Positions 25,091 through 33,660 of a DNA stretch of 64,000 nt are shown here, one piece after another. Numbering within the stretch: the stretch's first letter is position 1; each line of letters starts with the position of its first letter. Source of the DNA: Bacilli bacterium (lineage in GTDB: Bacteria; Bacillota_I; Bacilli_A; RF39; UBA660); assembly GCA_900758495.1 (NCBI GenBank), contig CAAERO010000039.1:1-64000 (forward strand), read 5' to 3'. Under the pieces are notes generated by a model that worked only from the letters and a program-made list of their open reading frames with translations, was not told the origin of the DNA and searched no databases. The position numbers were made by a program, and so were the translations under genes.

Positions 25091-25123
25091 ATAAAGACTA
25101 TACATTATCTGTATGGTCTTTAT
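25091..25123 (-). terminator. Terminator of the DGR accessory/RT operon
   Basis: A 13-bp stem (ATAAAGACTATAC with GTATGGTCTTTAT, one G-U pair) and a 7-base loop lead, on the minus strand, into TTTGTT. It overlaps the end of the last operon gene. It could also act on the template RNA coming from the other side. Confidence 0.6.
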
Positions 25124-25409
25124 AGTATTTATCAATCAATTTATTAGATATAGTTATTAAATGTGCCTTTTTCTTGTATAAATTATAGTTGTTATTAATA
25201 AAACATTTCTTTTCAAGAATATCTAGATTATCTATTATTATATAATTAATATTGTTAGCATCAAGAATTTCTGTAACATCATCGCCCGGACCCACTAATA
25301 TGGATATTATTTTATAATCAACATTAAATGCTATCAGTTTTCTTTTCATCGTAAATAATAGTAAATAGTCCTTATATAATCTTCTAAAAAAAATATATCT
25401 ATTTTTCAT
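25098..25409 (-). CDS. Small DGR accessory protein, possibly MutS-domain-I-like
   Basis: The 103-residue protein (from ATG 25409, inside the end of the RT gene) starts MKNRYIFFRRLYKDYLLLF. It has an alpha/beta pattern ending in DVTEILDANNINYIIID. The order of aromatic strand, helix, strand, helix and final INYxI strand parallels the first gene of this operon, which resembles MutS domain I. Here the match is weaker. A TTG at 25427 could add six residues but abuts the ribosome site. Overlap with the RT gene implies coupled translation and a role with the RT. Confidence 0.6.
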   Translation of the reverse strand: MKNRYIFFRRLYKDYLLLFTMKRKLIAFNVDYKIISILVGPGDDVTEILDANNINYIIIDNLDILEKKCFINNNYNLYKKKAHLITISNKLIDKYYKDHTDNV

Positions 25410-26490
25410 AAAAATTTTTATTAACAATCCTTCTTATTTTATTAACAGATCCAAATTTAAAGCCATAGTAATATGTATTAACAGACGTAAATGCCCTAGA
25501 TGGTTCTATCTTCTTATTATTTAATAAGTATTTTATTTCTTTAACTCTTTTAGTTACTCTCTTTTTAGTAGAATTAGATACGTTCATTATAGTTTTATTG
25601 TTAATAACTCTAAATCTGTAACCACAAAAGGAAAAACCTGTCTTGCTATCTGATAATATTGTTTTCTTTTTATTAAGCTTTAATTTATAAATATCCAATA
25701 ACTCTTGTTCTAATTTACTTCTAACACTTTTTAAGTATTCTTTATCTTCATGCATTAAAATAAAATCATCCATATATCTTATATAATGCTTAATTCTATA
25801 AGTATGTACTATTTTATAATCTATTTTATATAAATAATAAATTGATAAAAACTGTGATGAATAATTTCCAATAGGTAGTCCTTTTCCTTTTTCATAATAG
25901 GGAATATCTTGAACAGATTTAATATTTTTATACTTATCTTTAATATCCTTAATATGTTGATTAATGTATTCTTTGTCAGTACTGTCTATAATATTAGAAA
26001 GATAATTGTAAATATCTTCATCATTTAAGTCCTCAAATAACATCTCCTTTAATCTGTTATGATCAATAGAATAAAAATATTTTGCTATATCTATTTTTAG
26101 AATATAAAATTTTTCCTTTCTTTTTAAATATTCTATATCTTGTTTTAAAATTTTAATAGCATAATCTCTACCTTTATCCTTTCTAGTAGCAACATTTCTA
26201 TCTATTAATCTTTTTTCTAATTTAGGATATAATAAATAAGTTGTTATATAGTGATTAATAAGTTTATCTTTGATATTTAAGCTCATTATAATTCTATACT
26301 TAGGATCTTTTATTAAAAAAATATTATAAAAACCACCATCGTAATGCGAATTTTTCAGCTCTTTATAAACCTTATCAATATTCATCATTTTATATCTATC
26401 AAACTTATAAATTCTTTCTTTATTTTTTGTCTTTTTCCTAATTATATTTTCATATATATCTAAAATTTTATCTCTCTCTATTTCTATCAT
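25399..26490 (-). CDS. DGR reverse transcriptase
   Basis: This is a group II/retron-related reverse transcriptase of about 363 residues. The fingers/palm motifs run in order: KIDIAKYFYSID (catalytic Asp near 134), LPIGNYSSQ near 206-213 (the DGR hallmark IGNxxSQ), YIRYMDDF near 236-243 (YxDD catalytic pair), LKLNKKKTIL and FSFCGYRF. There is no maturase or endonuclease domain, as usual for DGR RTs. It copies template RNA with random misincorporation at adenines. ATG 26490 has GGTGG upstream. ATG 26505 would add five residues. It overlaps the Avd-like gene upstream and the small gene downstream. Confidence 0.95.
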   Translation of the reverse strand: MIEIERDKILDIYENIIRKKTKNKERIYKFDRYKMMNIDKVYKELKNSHYDGGFYNIFLIKDPKYRIIMSLNIKDKLINHYITTYLLYPKLEKRLIDRNVATRKDKGRDYAIKILKQDIEYLKRKEKFYILKIDIAKYFYSIDHNRLKEMLFEDLNDEDIYNYLSNIIDSTDKEYINQHIKDIKDKYKNIKSVQDIPYYEKGKGLPIGNYSSQFLSIYYLYKIDYKIVHTYRIKHYIRYMDDFILMHEDKEYLKSVRSKLEQELLDIYKLKLNKKKTILSDSKTGFSFCGYRFRVINNKTIMNVSNSTKKRVTKRVKEIKYLLNNKKIEPSRAFTSVNTYYYGFKFGSVNKIRRIVNKNFYEK

Positions 26491-26809
26491 AGTTTTTCCA
26501 CCCATATAACATTTTTGTTATTGCTATTAACTCATATACTTTCTTTTCCAACAACTTTTTATTGATATATTTTCTTTTATAACTTTTTTCTAAATAAAAA
26601 TCTAACATTGATATTTTTGACAAAATTATGTCTATATAATCATTATTGTTAGTATTGTTAGCAAGAAATATTAACTCTAATATTTCTAAAGAAGTAGTTT
26701 CTATTTTATCCTTAAGAATATATTCTCTTTTTGGAAAATTAATTATAATAGTGTCATTATCTAAAATGAATTCTTTCATCTTTATTTCTAAATTAAATTT
26801 GTTGTTCAT
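26468..26809 (-). CDS. Avd-like DGR accessory protein
   Basis: The 113-residue protein has a short beta-rich N-terminus and then helices typical of the Avd four-helix bundle: ETTSLEILELIFLA, ISMLDFYLEKSYKRKYINKKLLEKKVYELIAITKMLYGW. The ending ...LDFYLxxxYxxKxI...LxxIxxMLxGW parallels the ...LxxIGRMLGGW end of known Avd proteins. Avd binds the RT and template RNA and is needed for mutagenic retrohoming. AGAGG lies 7 bases before the ATG. It overlaps its neighbours on both sides. Confidence 0.7.
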   Translation of the reverse strand: MNNKFNLEIKMKEFILDNDTIIINFPKREYILKDKIETTSLEILELIFLANNTNNNDYIDIILSKISMLDFYLEKSYKRKYINKKLLEKKVYELIAITKMLYGWKNYDRNRER

Positions 26810-27164
26810 CTAAATACCTCTTAATAATATTTAATAATTCTTCAATTTGCGCAGCTGAAAGCAAGTTTATCTTCTCCTCAATAGTTTTTTTCATCATTTC
26901 CTTAGCATATTTTACTTTACCTAAGTTTAAATACTTCGAATAATTATTATTTGTATATTGTTGTTTTTCGCTTTCAGTGATGTAGTAATTAATATGATTA
27001 TTTTCTAAAATAGTTATAACTTTTGCAATGATACTTATAGGAAATCCTAATTTATTGTTAGTTATTTTGTAATCAAACAAATAATAAAGAATATAACAAT
27101 CATCATTATAGACATTATAAAAACCTCCCTTTTTTATTAGTTTAACAGTATTTTCTTGTTTCAT
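26793..27164 (-). CDS. MutS-domain-I-like (MSL-type) DGR accessory protein
   Basis: The 123-residue protein contains KGGFYNVYNDDCYILYYLFDYKI and KLGFPISIIAKVITILENNHINYYI. These align with the mismatch-recognition domain of MutS (GDFYELFxDDA...LLxIxLT, then GIPYHAxxxYLxKLxxxGxxVAI). Residues 80-123 are a charged helix. No ATPase domain is present. MutS-like small proteins have been listed among DGR accessory families. Their function is not established, and binding mispaired TR/VR hybrids is a guess. AGGAGA precedes the ATG, and this is the first gene of the operon. Confidence 0.7.
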   Translation of the reverse strand: MKQENTVKLIKKGGFYNVYNDDCYILYYLFDYKITNNKLGFPISIIAKVITILENNHINYYITESEKQQYTNNNYSKYLNLGKVKYAKEMMKKTIEEKINLLSAAQIEELLNIIKRYLDEQQI

Positions 27165-27455
27165 ATTTATTTTCTCCTAAATATATAATAGCTTATATTT
27201 AAAAAAAATTTCATTCTTTCCGCGAGTTGATATTTTGTATCCATCAACTGTTATATTAGTTACAGTATTTGCCAGACAAAAATTTTAAAATGCTTTTTTG
27301 TAAAGTAAAATTTACTCAAAATGTAAAATGAAAATTACTTTTTTTGTAAAGTTAATTCTTAATCATTTGAATGATACAAAATATCACTCGACAAAAATCA
27401 CTAGTAAAACCCTTCTAAAAATTATATAATATAAATAAAGAAAAGAGTTGATACT
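27165..27455. promoter_or_regulatory. Divergent intergenic region between the DGR operon and nifJ
   Basis: This AT-rich gap must hold both outward promoters. A TATAAT at 27425-27430 suits nifJ, but no convincing -35 can be given. It contains a 6-bp inverted repeat (GTTGAT...ATCAAC, 27228-27250) and two copies of TTTTGTAAAGT. I see no gene or known RNA in it. Confidence 0.4.
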
Positions 27456-30400
27456 ATGAAAAAAATTATGGACGGTAATGAAGCTTGTAGTTATGTCGCT
27501 TACAACTTTACAGAAGTAGCAGGAATTTATCCAATAACACCTGCTTCCCCAATGGCTGAAGTCGTTGATAAATGGTCAAACGAAGGAAAGAAAAACTATT
27601 TCAACCAACCAGTTAAAGTAGTCGAGATGGAAAGCGAAGCTGGAGCTGCCGGAATGGTTCATGGCTCTTTACAAGCTGGGTGCCTAACCACCACCTTTAC
27701 AGCTAGTCAAGGTCTTTTGCTAATGATACCTAATATGTATAAAATAGCAGGGGAACTACTTCCTTGTGTTATTCATGTTGCAGCAAGAAGTCTAGCTACT
27801 CATGCTTTATCTATTTTTGGTGACCATCAAGATATCTACGCTGCTAGAAGTACCGGCTTTGCTTTCTTAGCCGAAAGCTCTCCCCAACAAGTAATGGACC
27901 TTACCGCTGTTAGTCATTTAGCAACAATCAAAGGAAGAGTACCATTCTTAAACTTCTTTGATGGCTTTCGTACCAGTCACGAATTACAGAAAGTCGAAGT
28001 AATTGATACTGATAAAGTAAAAAGACTAGTAGATAAAAAAGCACTAGCAGAATTTCGGGAAAGGTCACTTCATCCTTCACACCCCGTAACAAGAGGTACT
28101 AGTGAAAATGACGATATCTACTTCCAAGCAACCGAAGTTAGAAATAAATATTACGACGCTTTGCCCGATATTGTTAATGACTATATGCAAGAAATCAACA
28201 AATTAACCGGTAAAAATTATGCCCCATTCAACTACTATGGAGCAGCTAATGCCACCAAAATAATCATAGCAATGGGAAGTGTCTCTGAAACAATTAAAGA
28301 AACAGTTGATTATTTAGTTGCAAAAGGCGAAAAAGTCGGCTTCGTCGAAGTCCACTTATATCGTCCATTCTCTAGTAAATATTTCCTAAAAAGTATTCCT
28401 AAAACAGTCGAAAACATCGCTGTTCTTGACCGTACTAAAGAACCAGGAAGTAGTGGCGAACCACTATACTTAGATGTTGCTAGTATCATCAAAGACGTCA
28501 ATAAAAAGATAAGTGTCGTTGGTGGTAGATATGGTTTATCAAGTAAAAACACTACCCCAAGTATGATAAAAGCTATCTATGATAATATGGGCAGTTTAAG
28601 ACACAACTTCACTATCGGAATTGAAGACGATGTCACCAACTTAAGCATTCCTTACGATAAAAACTTCAACTTAATCATCCCTAATCAAACTTCCTTTAAA
28701 GTCTTCGGTTATGGTAGTGATGGAATGGTATCAGCTTGCAAAGACTTCATGAAAATCACAGGAGATGCCACTGATGCCTATGTCCAAGGTTACTTCCAAT
28801 ATGACTCTAAAAAAAGTGGAGGAGTAACTATAAGTCATTTAAGATTTAGTAAAAATGAGATAAGATCAACTTACTATGTCGATAAAGCTAAAGTAGTTGT
28901 ATGTACCGAAGATGCTTATCTTAAAAAATTTGATGTATTATCTTCCATCGAAAAAAATGGTACCTTCATTCTAAACACCACCAAAACTAAAGATGAAATA
29001 AACAGCCTTTTCAGTAAAGAAATGGTTAACTACTTAAAAAGCAATAACATCAAACTATATATAGTAGATGCCAATAAAATTAGTGGTAATTTAGGACTTG
29101 GTAATAAGATAAGTGCTATTATGGAAAACTTAATGTTCAAATATGGACATGTCATCGACTACAACTACGCTAGCAACAAGATGAAAGAAAAACTAGTCGA
29201 AAGATTTAAAAATAAAGGTAATAACTTAGCAGAGAAAAACATTAAAGCACTCGAAGAAGCAGCTAATTCATGTCTTTTTGTAGATGAGATAAGTGGAGAA
29301 AGCTATGCCAAAGTAGATGATATTGCCGATACTTTCTTTAAGATAATAGATAAAAGAAAAGGAAATGACCTACCAGTTAGTGCTTTCCTTAATCGCCCAG
29401 ATGGTACCATGGAAGCCGGTTTATCTAAATTAGAGAAAAGAGATATCAGTGAGACCGTCCCTCTATATAATAAGGATAACTGTATCAACTGTAATCTATG
29501 TTCCTTAGTATGTCCACATGCGGTTATTAGACCATTCCTTCTAACTGAAGAAGAGAAAGAAAAAGCTCCCGAAGAAATTCAAAAACGCTTAACAAAAACT
29601 GGTTTAGGAAATGGTTATTATTACACTGTCGGTGTAAGTTATAAAGACTGTACCGGTTGTGGTCTATGTGCCAATATCTGTCCAGGTAAGAAAAAAATAA
29701 AAGCACTAGAAATGATAGCTAAGAAAAAACTTATTAAAGAAGAACTAACTGCTAATGAATATCTATTTAACAATATAACAGAGAAGACCCCATTACCATT
29801 AACAACCGTTAAAGGAACCCAATTCAAACATCCAAAATTTGAGTTTAGTGGTGCTTGTGCTGGTTGTGGCGAAACACCATACTTAAAATTAATCACTCAA
29901 CTATTCGGTGATAGATTAGTAATTGCTAATGCTACTGGTTGCTCTTCAATCTATGGAGCTAGTTCACCATCAACACCTTATAGCATTCCGTGGGCAAACT
30001 CACTATTTGAAGACAATGCCGAATTCGGAATGGGTATCAAAATTGCCGATGAAGTCAAGAAAAATCAACTAAAACAAATCATTCGTGAAAATATTGCTAA
30101 AGTAGACGAGGAAGAAAAAGAAATCTACGAAGCTTATCTTGAAGATATCAATATGGATACCGCTACTAAACTTTTAGAAATTATTCCACACACAAAGATA
30201 AAACCATTGAAATCTCTAAAAAAATATATTACTCCAATTTCTCTTTGGACAGTCGGTGGAGATGGTTGGGCCTATGATATCGGCTATAACGGTATTGACC
30301 ACTTATTAGCTAGTGGTGAAAACATTAATATTTTAGTTTTAGATACCGAAGTATATTCTAATACTGGAGGGCAAGCTAGCAAGTCAAGTCGTGTCGGTGC

Positions 30401-30875
30401 TGTCTGTAAATTCGCTTCAAACGGTAAAAAAACTGCTAAAAAAGACTTAGCAAAAATCGCTTTAACTTACAAAAACGTTTATGTCGCTTGTATCTCTTTA
30501 GGAGCAAGTCCTCAAACAACTATCAAAGTATTAAACGAAGCTGAAAAATATAATGGACCAAGTCTTATCATCGCTTATTCACCTTGTATTGCCCAAGGAA
30601 TATTAAGAGGAATGAAAAATAGTATTATGGAAGAAAAAAATGCCACCGAAACAGGTTACTTCCCAATTTTCCATTATAATCCTGAAACAGGTGAATTTAA
30701 GATGGATTCCAAAGCAGACTTTAGTAACTATAAAGAATTCTTATTAGGTGAAGATCGCTATAAATCACTTGCTAACTTAAATAGTAATGCTGATTTGTTG
30801 TTAGAAGAAAACTTAGCTAATGCCAAAGAAAGATATGAAACTTATAAAGAGATGGAAAGCAAAAGTAATAATTAA
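27456..30875 (+). CDS. nifJ: Pyruvate:ferredoxin (flavodoxin) oxidoreductase
   Basis: This single-chain PFOR (1139 residues) converts pyruvate and CoA to acetyl-CoA, CO2 and reduced ferredoxin in anaerobes. Domains in order: the pyrimidine-binding half (YPITPASPMAE near residue 22), the transketolase C-like domain, a CoA-binding region and an EKR segment. Two [4Fe-4S] motifs follow (CINCNLCSLVCP near 670 and CTGCGLCANICP near 730). The TPP-binding half has CAGCGE near 800, GDGWAYDIGYNGIDH and LDTEVYSNTGGQASKS. All cluster cysteines are present. It is preceded by AAAAGAG and followed by a strong terminator. Confidence 0.97.
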   Translation: MKKIMDGNEACSYVAYNFTEVAGIYPITPASPMAEVVDKWSNEGKKNYFNQPVKVVEMESEAGAAGMVHGSLQAGCLTTTFTASQGLLLMIPNMYKIAGELLPCVIHVAARSLATHALSIFGDHQDIYAARSTGFAFLAESSPQQVMDLTAVSHLATIKGRVPFLNFFDGFRTSHELQKVEVIDTDKVKRLVDKKALAEFRERSLHPSHPVTRGTSENDDIYFQATEVRNKYYDALPDIVNDYMQEINKLTGKNYAPFNYYGAANATKIIIAMGSVSETIKETVDYLVAKGEKVGFVEVHLYRPFSSKYFLKSIPKTVENIAVLDRTKEPGSSGEPLYLDVASIIKDVNKKISVVGGRYGLSSKNTTPSMIKAIYDNMGSLRHNFTIGIEDDVTNLSIPYDKNFNLIIPNQTSFKVFGYGSDGMVSACKDFMKITGDATDAYVQGYFQYDSKKSGGVTISHLRFSKNEIRSTYYVDKAKVVVCTEDAYLKKFDVLSSIEKNGTFILNTTKTKDEINSLFSKEMVNYLKSNNIKLYIVDANKISGNLGLGNKISAIMENLMFKYGHVIDYNYASNKMKEKLVERFKNKGNNLAEKNIKALEEAANSCLFVDEISGESYAKVDDIADTFFKIIDKRKGNDLPVSAFLNRPDGTMEAGLSKLEKRDISETVPLYNKDNCINCNLCSLVCPHAVIRPFLLTEEEKEKAPEEIQKRLTKTGLGNGYYYTVGVSYKDCTGCGLCANICPGKKKIKALEMIAKKKLIKEELTANEYLFNNITEKTPLPLTTVKGTQFKHPKFEFSGACAGCGETPYLKLITQLFGDRLVIANATGCSSIYGASSPSTPYSIPWANSLFEDNAEFGMGIKIADEVKKNQLKQIIRENIAKVDEEEKEIYEAYLEDINMDTATKLLEIIPHTKIKPLKSLKKYITPISLWTVGGDGWAYDIGYNGIDHLLASGENINILVLDTEVYSNTGGQASKSSRVGAVCKFASNGKKTAKKDLAKIALTYKNVYVACISLGASPQTTIKVLNEAEKYNGPSLIIAYSPCIAQGILRGMKNSIMEEKNATETGYFPIFHYNPETGEFKMDSKADFSNYKEFLLGEDRYKSLANLNSNADLLLEENLANAKERYETYKEMESKSNN

Positions 30876-30883
30876 CGAAATTG

Positions 30884-30907
30884 GTCTACAAAAGTAGACT
30901 TTTTTTT
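30884..30907 (+). terminator. nifJ terminator
   Basis: A 6-bp GC-containing stem (GTCTAC with GTAGAC) with an AAAA loop is followed by eight T residues. Confidence 0.85.
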
Positions 30908-30941
30908 CTATTTTTGCTATCCTTAAGTAGGAGGTATGCTT

Positions 30942-31844
30942 ATGTTAATAATAGGTAGTCACGTAGGATATAAAAAGGATAGTGGGTTAGTAGGAAGTGT
31001 TAAGGAAGCCTTGAGTTATGGAGCCAATACGTTTATGTTTTATACAGGAGCTCCACAAAATACCAAAAGACTTCCCATTGATTTAGAAAATGTAAAAGAA
31101 GCAAATAAATTAATGGAAGAAAATAATATCCTAAAAGAAAATGTAATTGTTCATGCCCCTTATATTATAAATCTAGCTACTGATGATGAAGAAAAAAGAA
31201 ACTTTGCTACTAATTTTTTACAAGAAGAAATAAAAAGAGTAGAAATTCTTGGTTTTACTTATTTAGTTCTTCATCCTGGAAGTCATGTTGGTTGTGGAGC
31301 TGATAGAGGAATAGAAAATATTGCTAATTCTTTAAATAAAGTCTTAAAAAATAATAAAAAGGTGATAATTTTACTAGAAACAATGGCTGGTAAAGGTACA
31401 GAAGTAGGTAGAAATTTTGAAGAAATAGCTAGTATCATTGCCAAAGTTAATCAGCAAGAAAAAATTGGTGTCTGTTTAGATACTTGTCATATAAATGATG
31501 CTGGTTATGATCTTAATGATTTTGATAAAATTTTAGCTAACTTTGATGAGATAATTGGTTTAGATAAGTTAAAATGTCTTCATATCAACGATAGTAAAAA
31601 TCCAATGTCAGCACATAAAGATAGACACGAAAATATTGGTTTAGGACATATCGGCTTTGATGCCTTACTAAAAGTCATTTATAATAATCGTCTAGATAAC
31701 ATTCCTAAAATTTTAGAGACACCATACGTTGATAAGATTTATCCACCCTATAAATATGAAATAGAAATGATTAAAAATAAGAAATTTAATGCAAACTTAT
31801 TAGAAGAAATTAGAGGAAACGAAAAGGAGAAAGAAAATGGCTAA
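30942..31844 (+). CDS. nfo: Endonuclease IV (AP endonuclease)
   Basis: Endonuclease IV cuts DNA at abasic sites during base-excision repair. The 300-residue TIM-barrel protein has the three-zinc site residues in typical contexts: GSHVGY at the N-terminus, VIVHAPYIINLA near 68, LVLHPGSHVG near 107, LLETMAGKGTEVG near 147, VCLDTCHINDAGYD near 178, LHINDSKNPMSAHKDRHENIGLGHIG near 210-235 and the C-terminal LETP. The ATG at 30942 is favoured by AGGAGG 7 bases upstream. The end overlaps the CYTH gene by 8 bases. Confidence 0.96.
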   Translation: MLIIGSHVGYKKDSGLVGSVKEALSYGANTFMFYTGAPQNTKRLPIDLENVKEANKLMEENNILKENVIVHAPYIINLATDDEEKRNFATNFLQEEIKRVEILGFTYLVLHPGSHVGCGADRGIENIANSLNKVLKNNKKVIILLETMAGKGTEVGRNFEEIASIIAKVNQQEKIGVCLDTCHINDAGYDLNDFDKILANFDEIIGLDKLKCLHINDSKNPMSAHKDRHENIGLGHIGFDALLKVIYNNRLDNIPKILETPYVDKIYPPYKYEIEMIKNKKFNANLLEEIRGNEKEKENG

Positions 31845-32373
31845 TTTAGAAATAGAAAGAAAATTTTTGGTAGATAAAGATAACCTACCATCTTTAGAAG
31901 ATGTTGTAGCAAAAAAAATAACACAGGGCTATATCTATAGCGATGATACTATGGAAGTTCGAATAAGAAGTGTTGAAACGAATAATGATAGGAATTACTA
32001 TTTCACCGTTAAAAAAAATGGGGAAACAGCCATAAAGAGAACTGAAATAGAAGTAGCAATTCTAGAAAAAGAATTTAAAAGACTAGCTGAAAATCTAGTG
32101 CCAGAAACTAATATTATCGAAAAGGATAGATACCTAATTCCATTAGCAGCTGATTTAACAGCAGAACTAGATATCTATCATAGTGGATTAGAAGGCCTAG
32201 CAACAGTGGAAGTGGAATTTAAAAGTGAAGAAGAAGCAAATAACTTTGTTCCTCCAATTTGGTTTTTACAAGATGTAACAAAAGATAAATCATACAAAAA
32301 TAAAAATCTTGCAAAACAATCTCTTTCGAACAAAAAAAAAGTAAAAACACTTGACAGAAAAACTAACCATTAG
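31837..32373 (+). CDS. CYTH-domain (triphosphate tunnel metalloenzyme) protein
   Basis: The 178-residue protein begins LEIERKFLVD, the ExExK-type motif of CYTH/TTM enzymes. It has the alternating charged tunnel strands MEVRIRSVE, YYFTVKK, IKRTEIEV and LATVEVEFKSEEEA. Related bacterial enzymes hydrolyse inorganic triphosphate, and others are adenylate or thiamine-triphosphate enzymes. The small single-domain form best fits triphosphatase activity. It overlaps nfo by 8 bases. The next gene, the membrane ligase, follows after 18 bases. Confidence 0.88.
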   Translation: MANLEIERKFLVDKDNLPSLEDVVAKKITQGYIYSDDTMEVRIRSVETNNDRNYYFTVKKNGETAIKRTEIEVAILEKEFKRLAENLVPETNIIEKDRYLIPLAADLTAELDIYHSGLEGLATVEVEFKSEEEANNFVPPIWFLQDVTKDKSYKNKNLAKQSLSNKKKVKTLDRKTNH

Positions 32374-32391
32374 TTAAAAGAAGAGTTACTT

Positions 32392-33660
32392 ATGAAAGAA
32401 AAAATAGAATTAATTGTAAAAACCTTCTTACTAAGTAGTCCTTTTCTTGATATGCTGACAGCTTTTGCTCTTCATAGCTTAAAAATAGATTTAACAATAG
32501 GAATTATTGTGAGAGTTTTGTTTCTTATTTTTTCCTTATGGTATTTATTCTTTATTTATAAAGGCAATAAGAAGAAACTATATACAGGCTTTAGCATTTC
32601 TCTCATAGTTTATATTGCCATTTTCTTTGGAATAGTACTACTAGATAAAGGACTAGGAGCATTTATCTACGAAGCAAAAAATACTATCAAGACATTCTAC
32701 TTTCCCTTTTTATTAATAACATTTTCTGCCATGTTTGAAGAAAAATTGGATATCATTCCTAAAAAATATTTTACCTATATCATAGTTACATATCTATTAG
32801 GAATCTTTATTCCATCACTCTTTGGAATTGGCTTTGATACTTATGAAATTACCAAAAAAGGTAGCTTAGGCTTTTTCAGCAGTGCTAATGAGGTAGGAGG
32901 AGTAATTTCTATCCTAATGCCATTTTTCTTTCTTAATTTGTATAAAGATAGCAATTTTATTAAAACAATGTTTGGTGTTACGATACTAGTCTATGTTTTA
33001 TTAAGTGTGGGAACCAAAACTCCACTCTTAGCATTCATTATTATTTTAACAACTTACTTAGTGATATTTCTATATAAAATGGTAAAAGTTAAGAACTATA
33101 AAAAAGTCTTAGGAGTAAGTCTTGCTTCATTGGTAACTGTCATGGCACTTCTTTTAATAATACCGAAAACAACATTTTATAAAAATATCAAAATTCATCT
33201 TGATTTCTTAGAAGTAAATAGCATTACAGATATTTTTAAAAGTGAAGAGTTAATAGACCACTTTATTTTTAGTTCTAGACTTAAATTTATGAAAAATAGT
33301 GTCAATTACTATACTAGCGCTCCGCTTTTAGAAAAGTTAGGAGGAATTGGCTATATAGAAGGTTATGGTACTGATAAACTAAGCCTTAAAACTGTTGAAA
33401 TGGATTACGTCGATATCTTTTTAAGACATGGCATTATTGGTAGTGTCATCTATTTAATAATCTATCTTTACTTCATAAGAGAAGCCCTTAAAAGGTATAA
33501 AAAAGCAAAAGATTTCGATAAAAAGGTAACTTATCAAATTTCCTTTCTTTTGACCATTTTACTAAGCTTCTTTACAGGACATATCATTATGGCACCAGCT
33601 GTTAGTATCCTAGTAGTATTAATACTAACTGCCAAAGATAAGAAAGGAGAATTAATTTGA
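32392..33660 (+). CDS. O-antigen ligase/polymerase-like membrane protein
   Basis: The 422-residue protein has about ten to eleven hydrophobic helices and one larger extracytoplasmic loop (about residues 255-330), the layout of Wzy/WaaL-type proteins. The sequence SVGTKTPLLAFIIILTTYLVIF near residue 205 resembles the conserved SRxxxLGxxxxxxxY block of O-antigen ligases. It is first in a polysaccharide gene run with a glycosyltransferase and dTDP-rhamnose genes, so it probably polymerises or ligates a rhamnose-containing surface glycan. It overlaps the glycosyltransferase gene. Confidence 0.78.
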   Translation: MKEKIELIVKTFLLSSPFLDMLTAFALHSLKIDLTIGIIVRVLFLIFSLWYLFFIYKGNKKKLYTGFSISLIVYIAIFFGIVLLDKGLGAFIYEAKNTIKTFYFPFLLITFSAMFEEKLDIIPKKYFTYIIVTYLLGIFIPSLFGIGFDTYEITKKGSLGFFSSANEVGGVISILMPFFFLNLYKDSNFIKTMFGVTILVYVLLSVGTKTPLLAFIIILTTYLVIFLYKMVKVKNYKKVLGVSLASLVTVMALLLIIPKTTFYKNIKIHLDFLEVNSITDIFKSEELIDHFIFSSRLKFMKNSVNYYTSAPLLEKLGGIGYIEGYGTDKLSLKTVEMDYVDIFLRHGIIGSVIYLIIYLYFIREALKRYKKAKDFDKKVTYQISFLLTILLSFFTGHIIMAPAVSILVVLILTAKDKKGELI

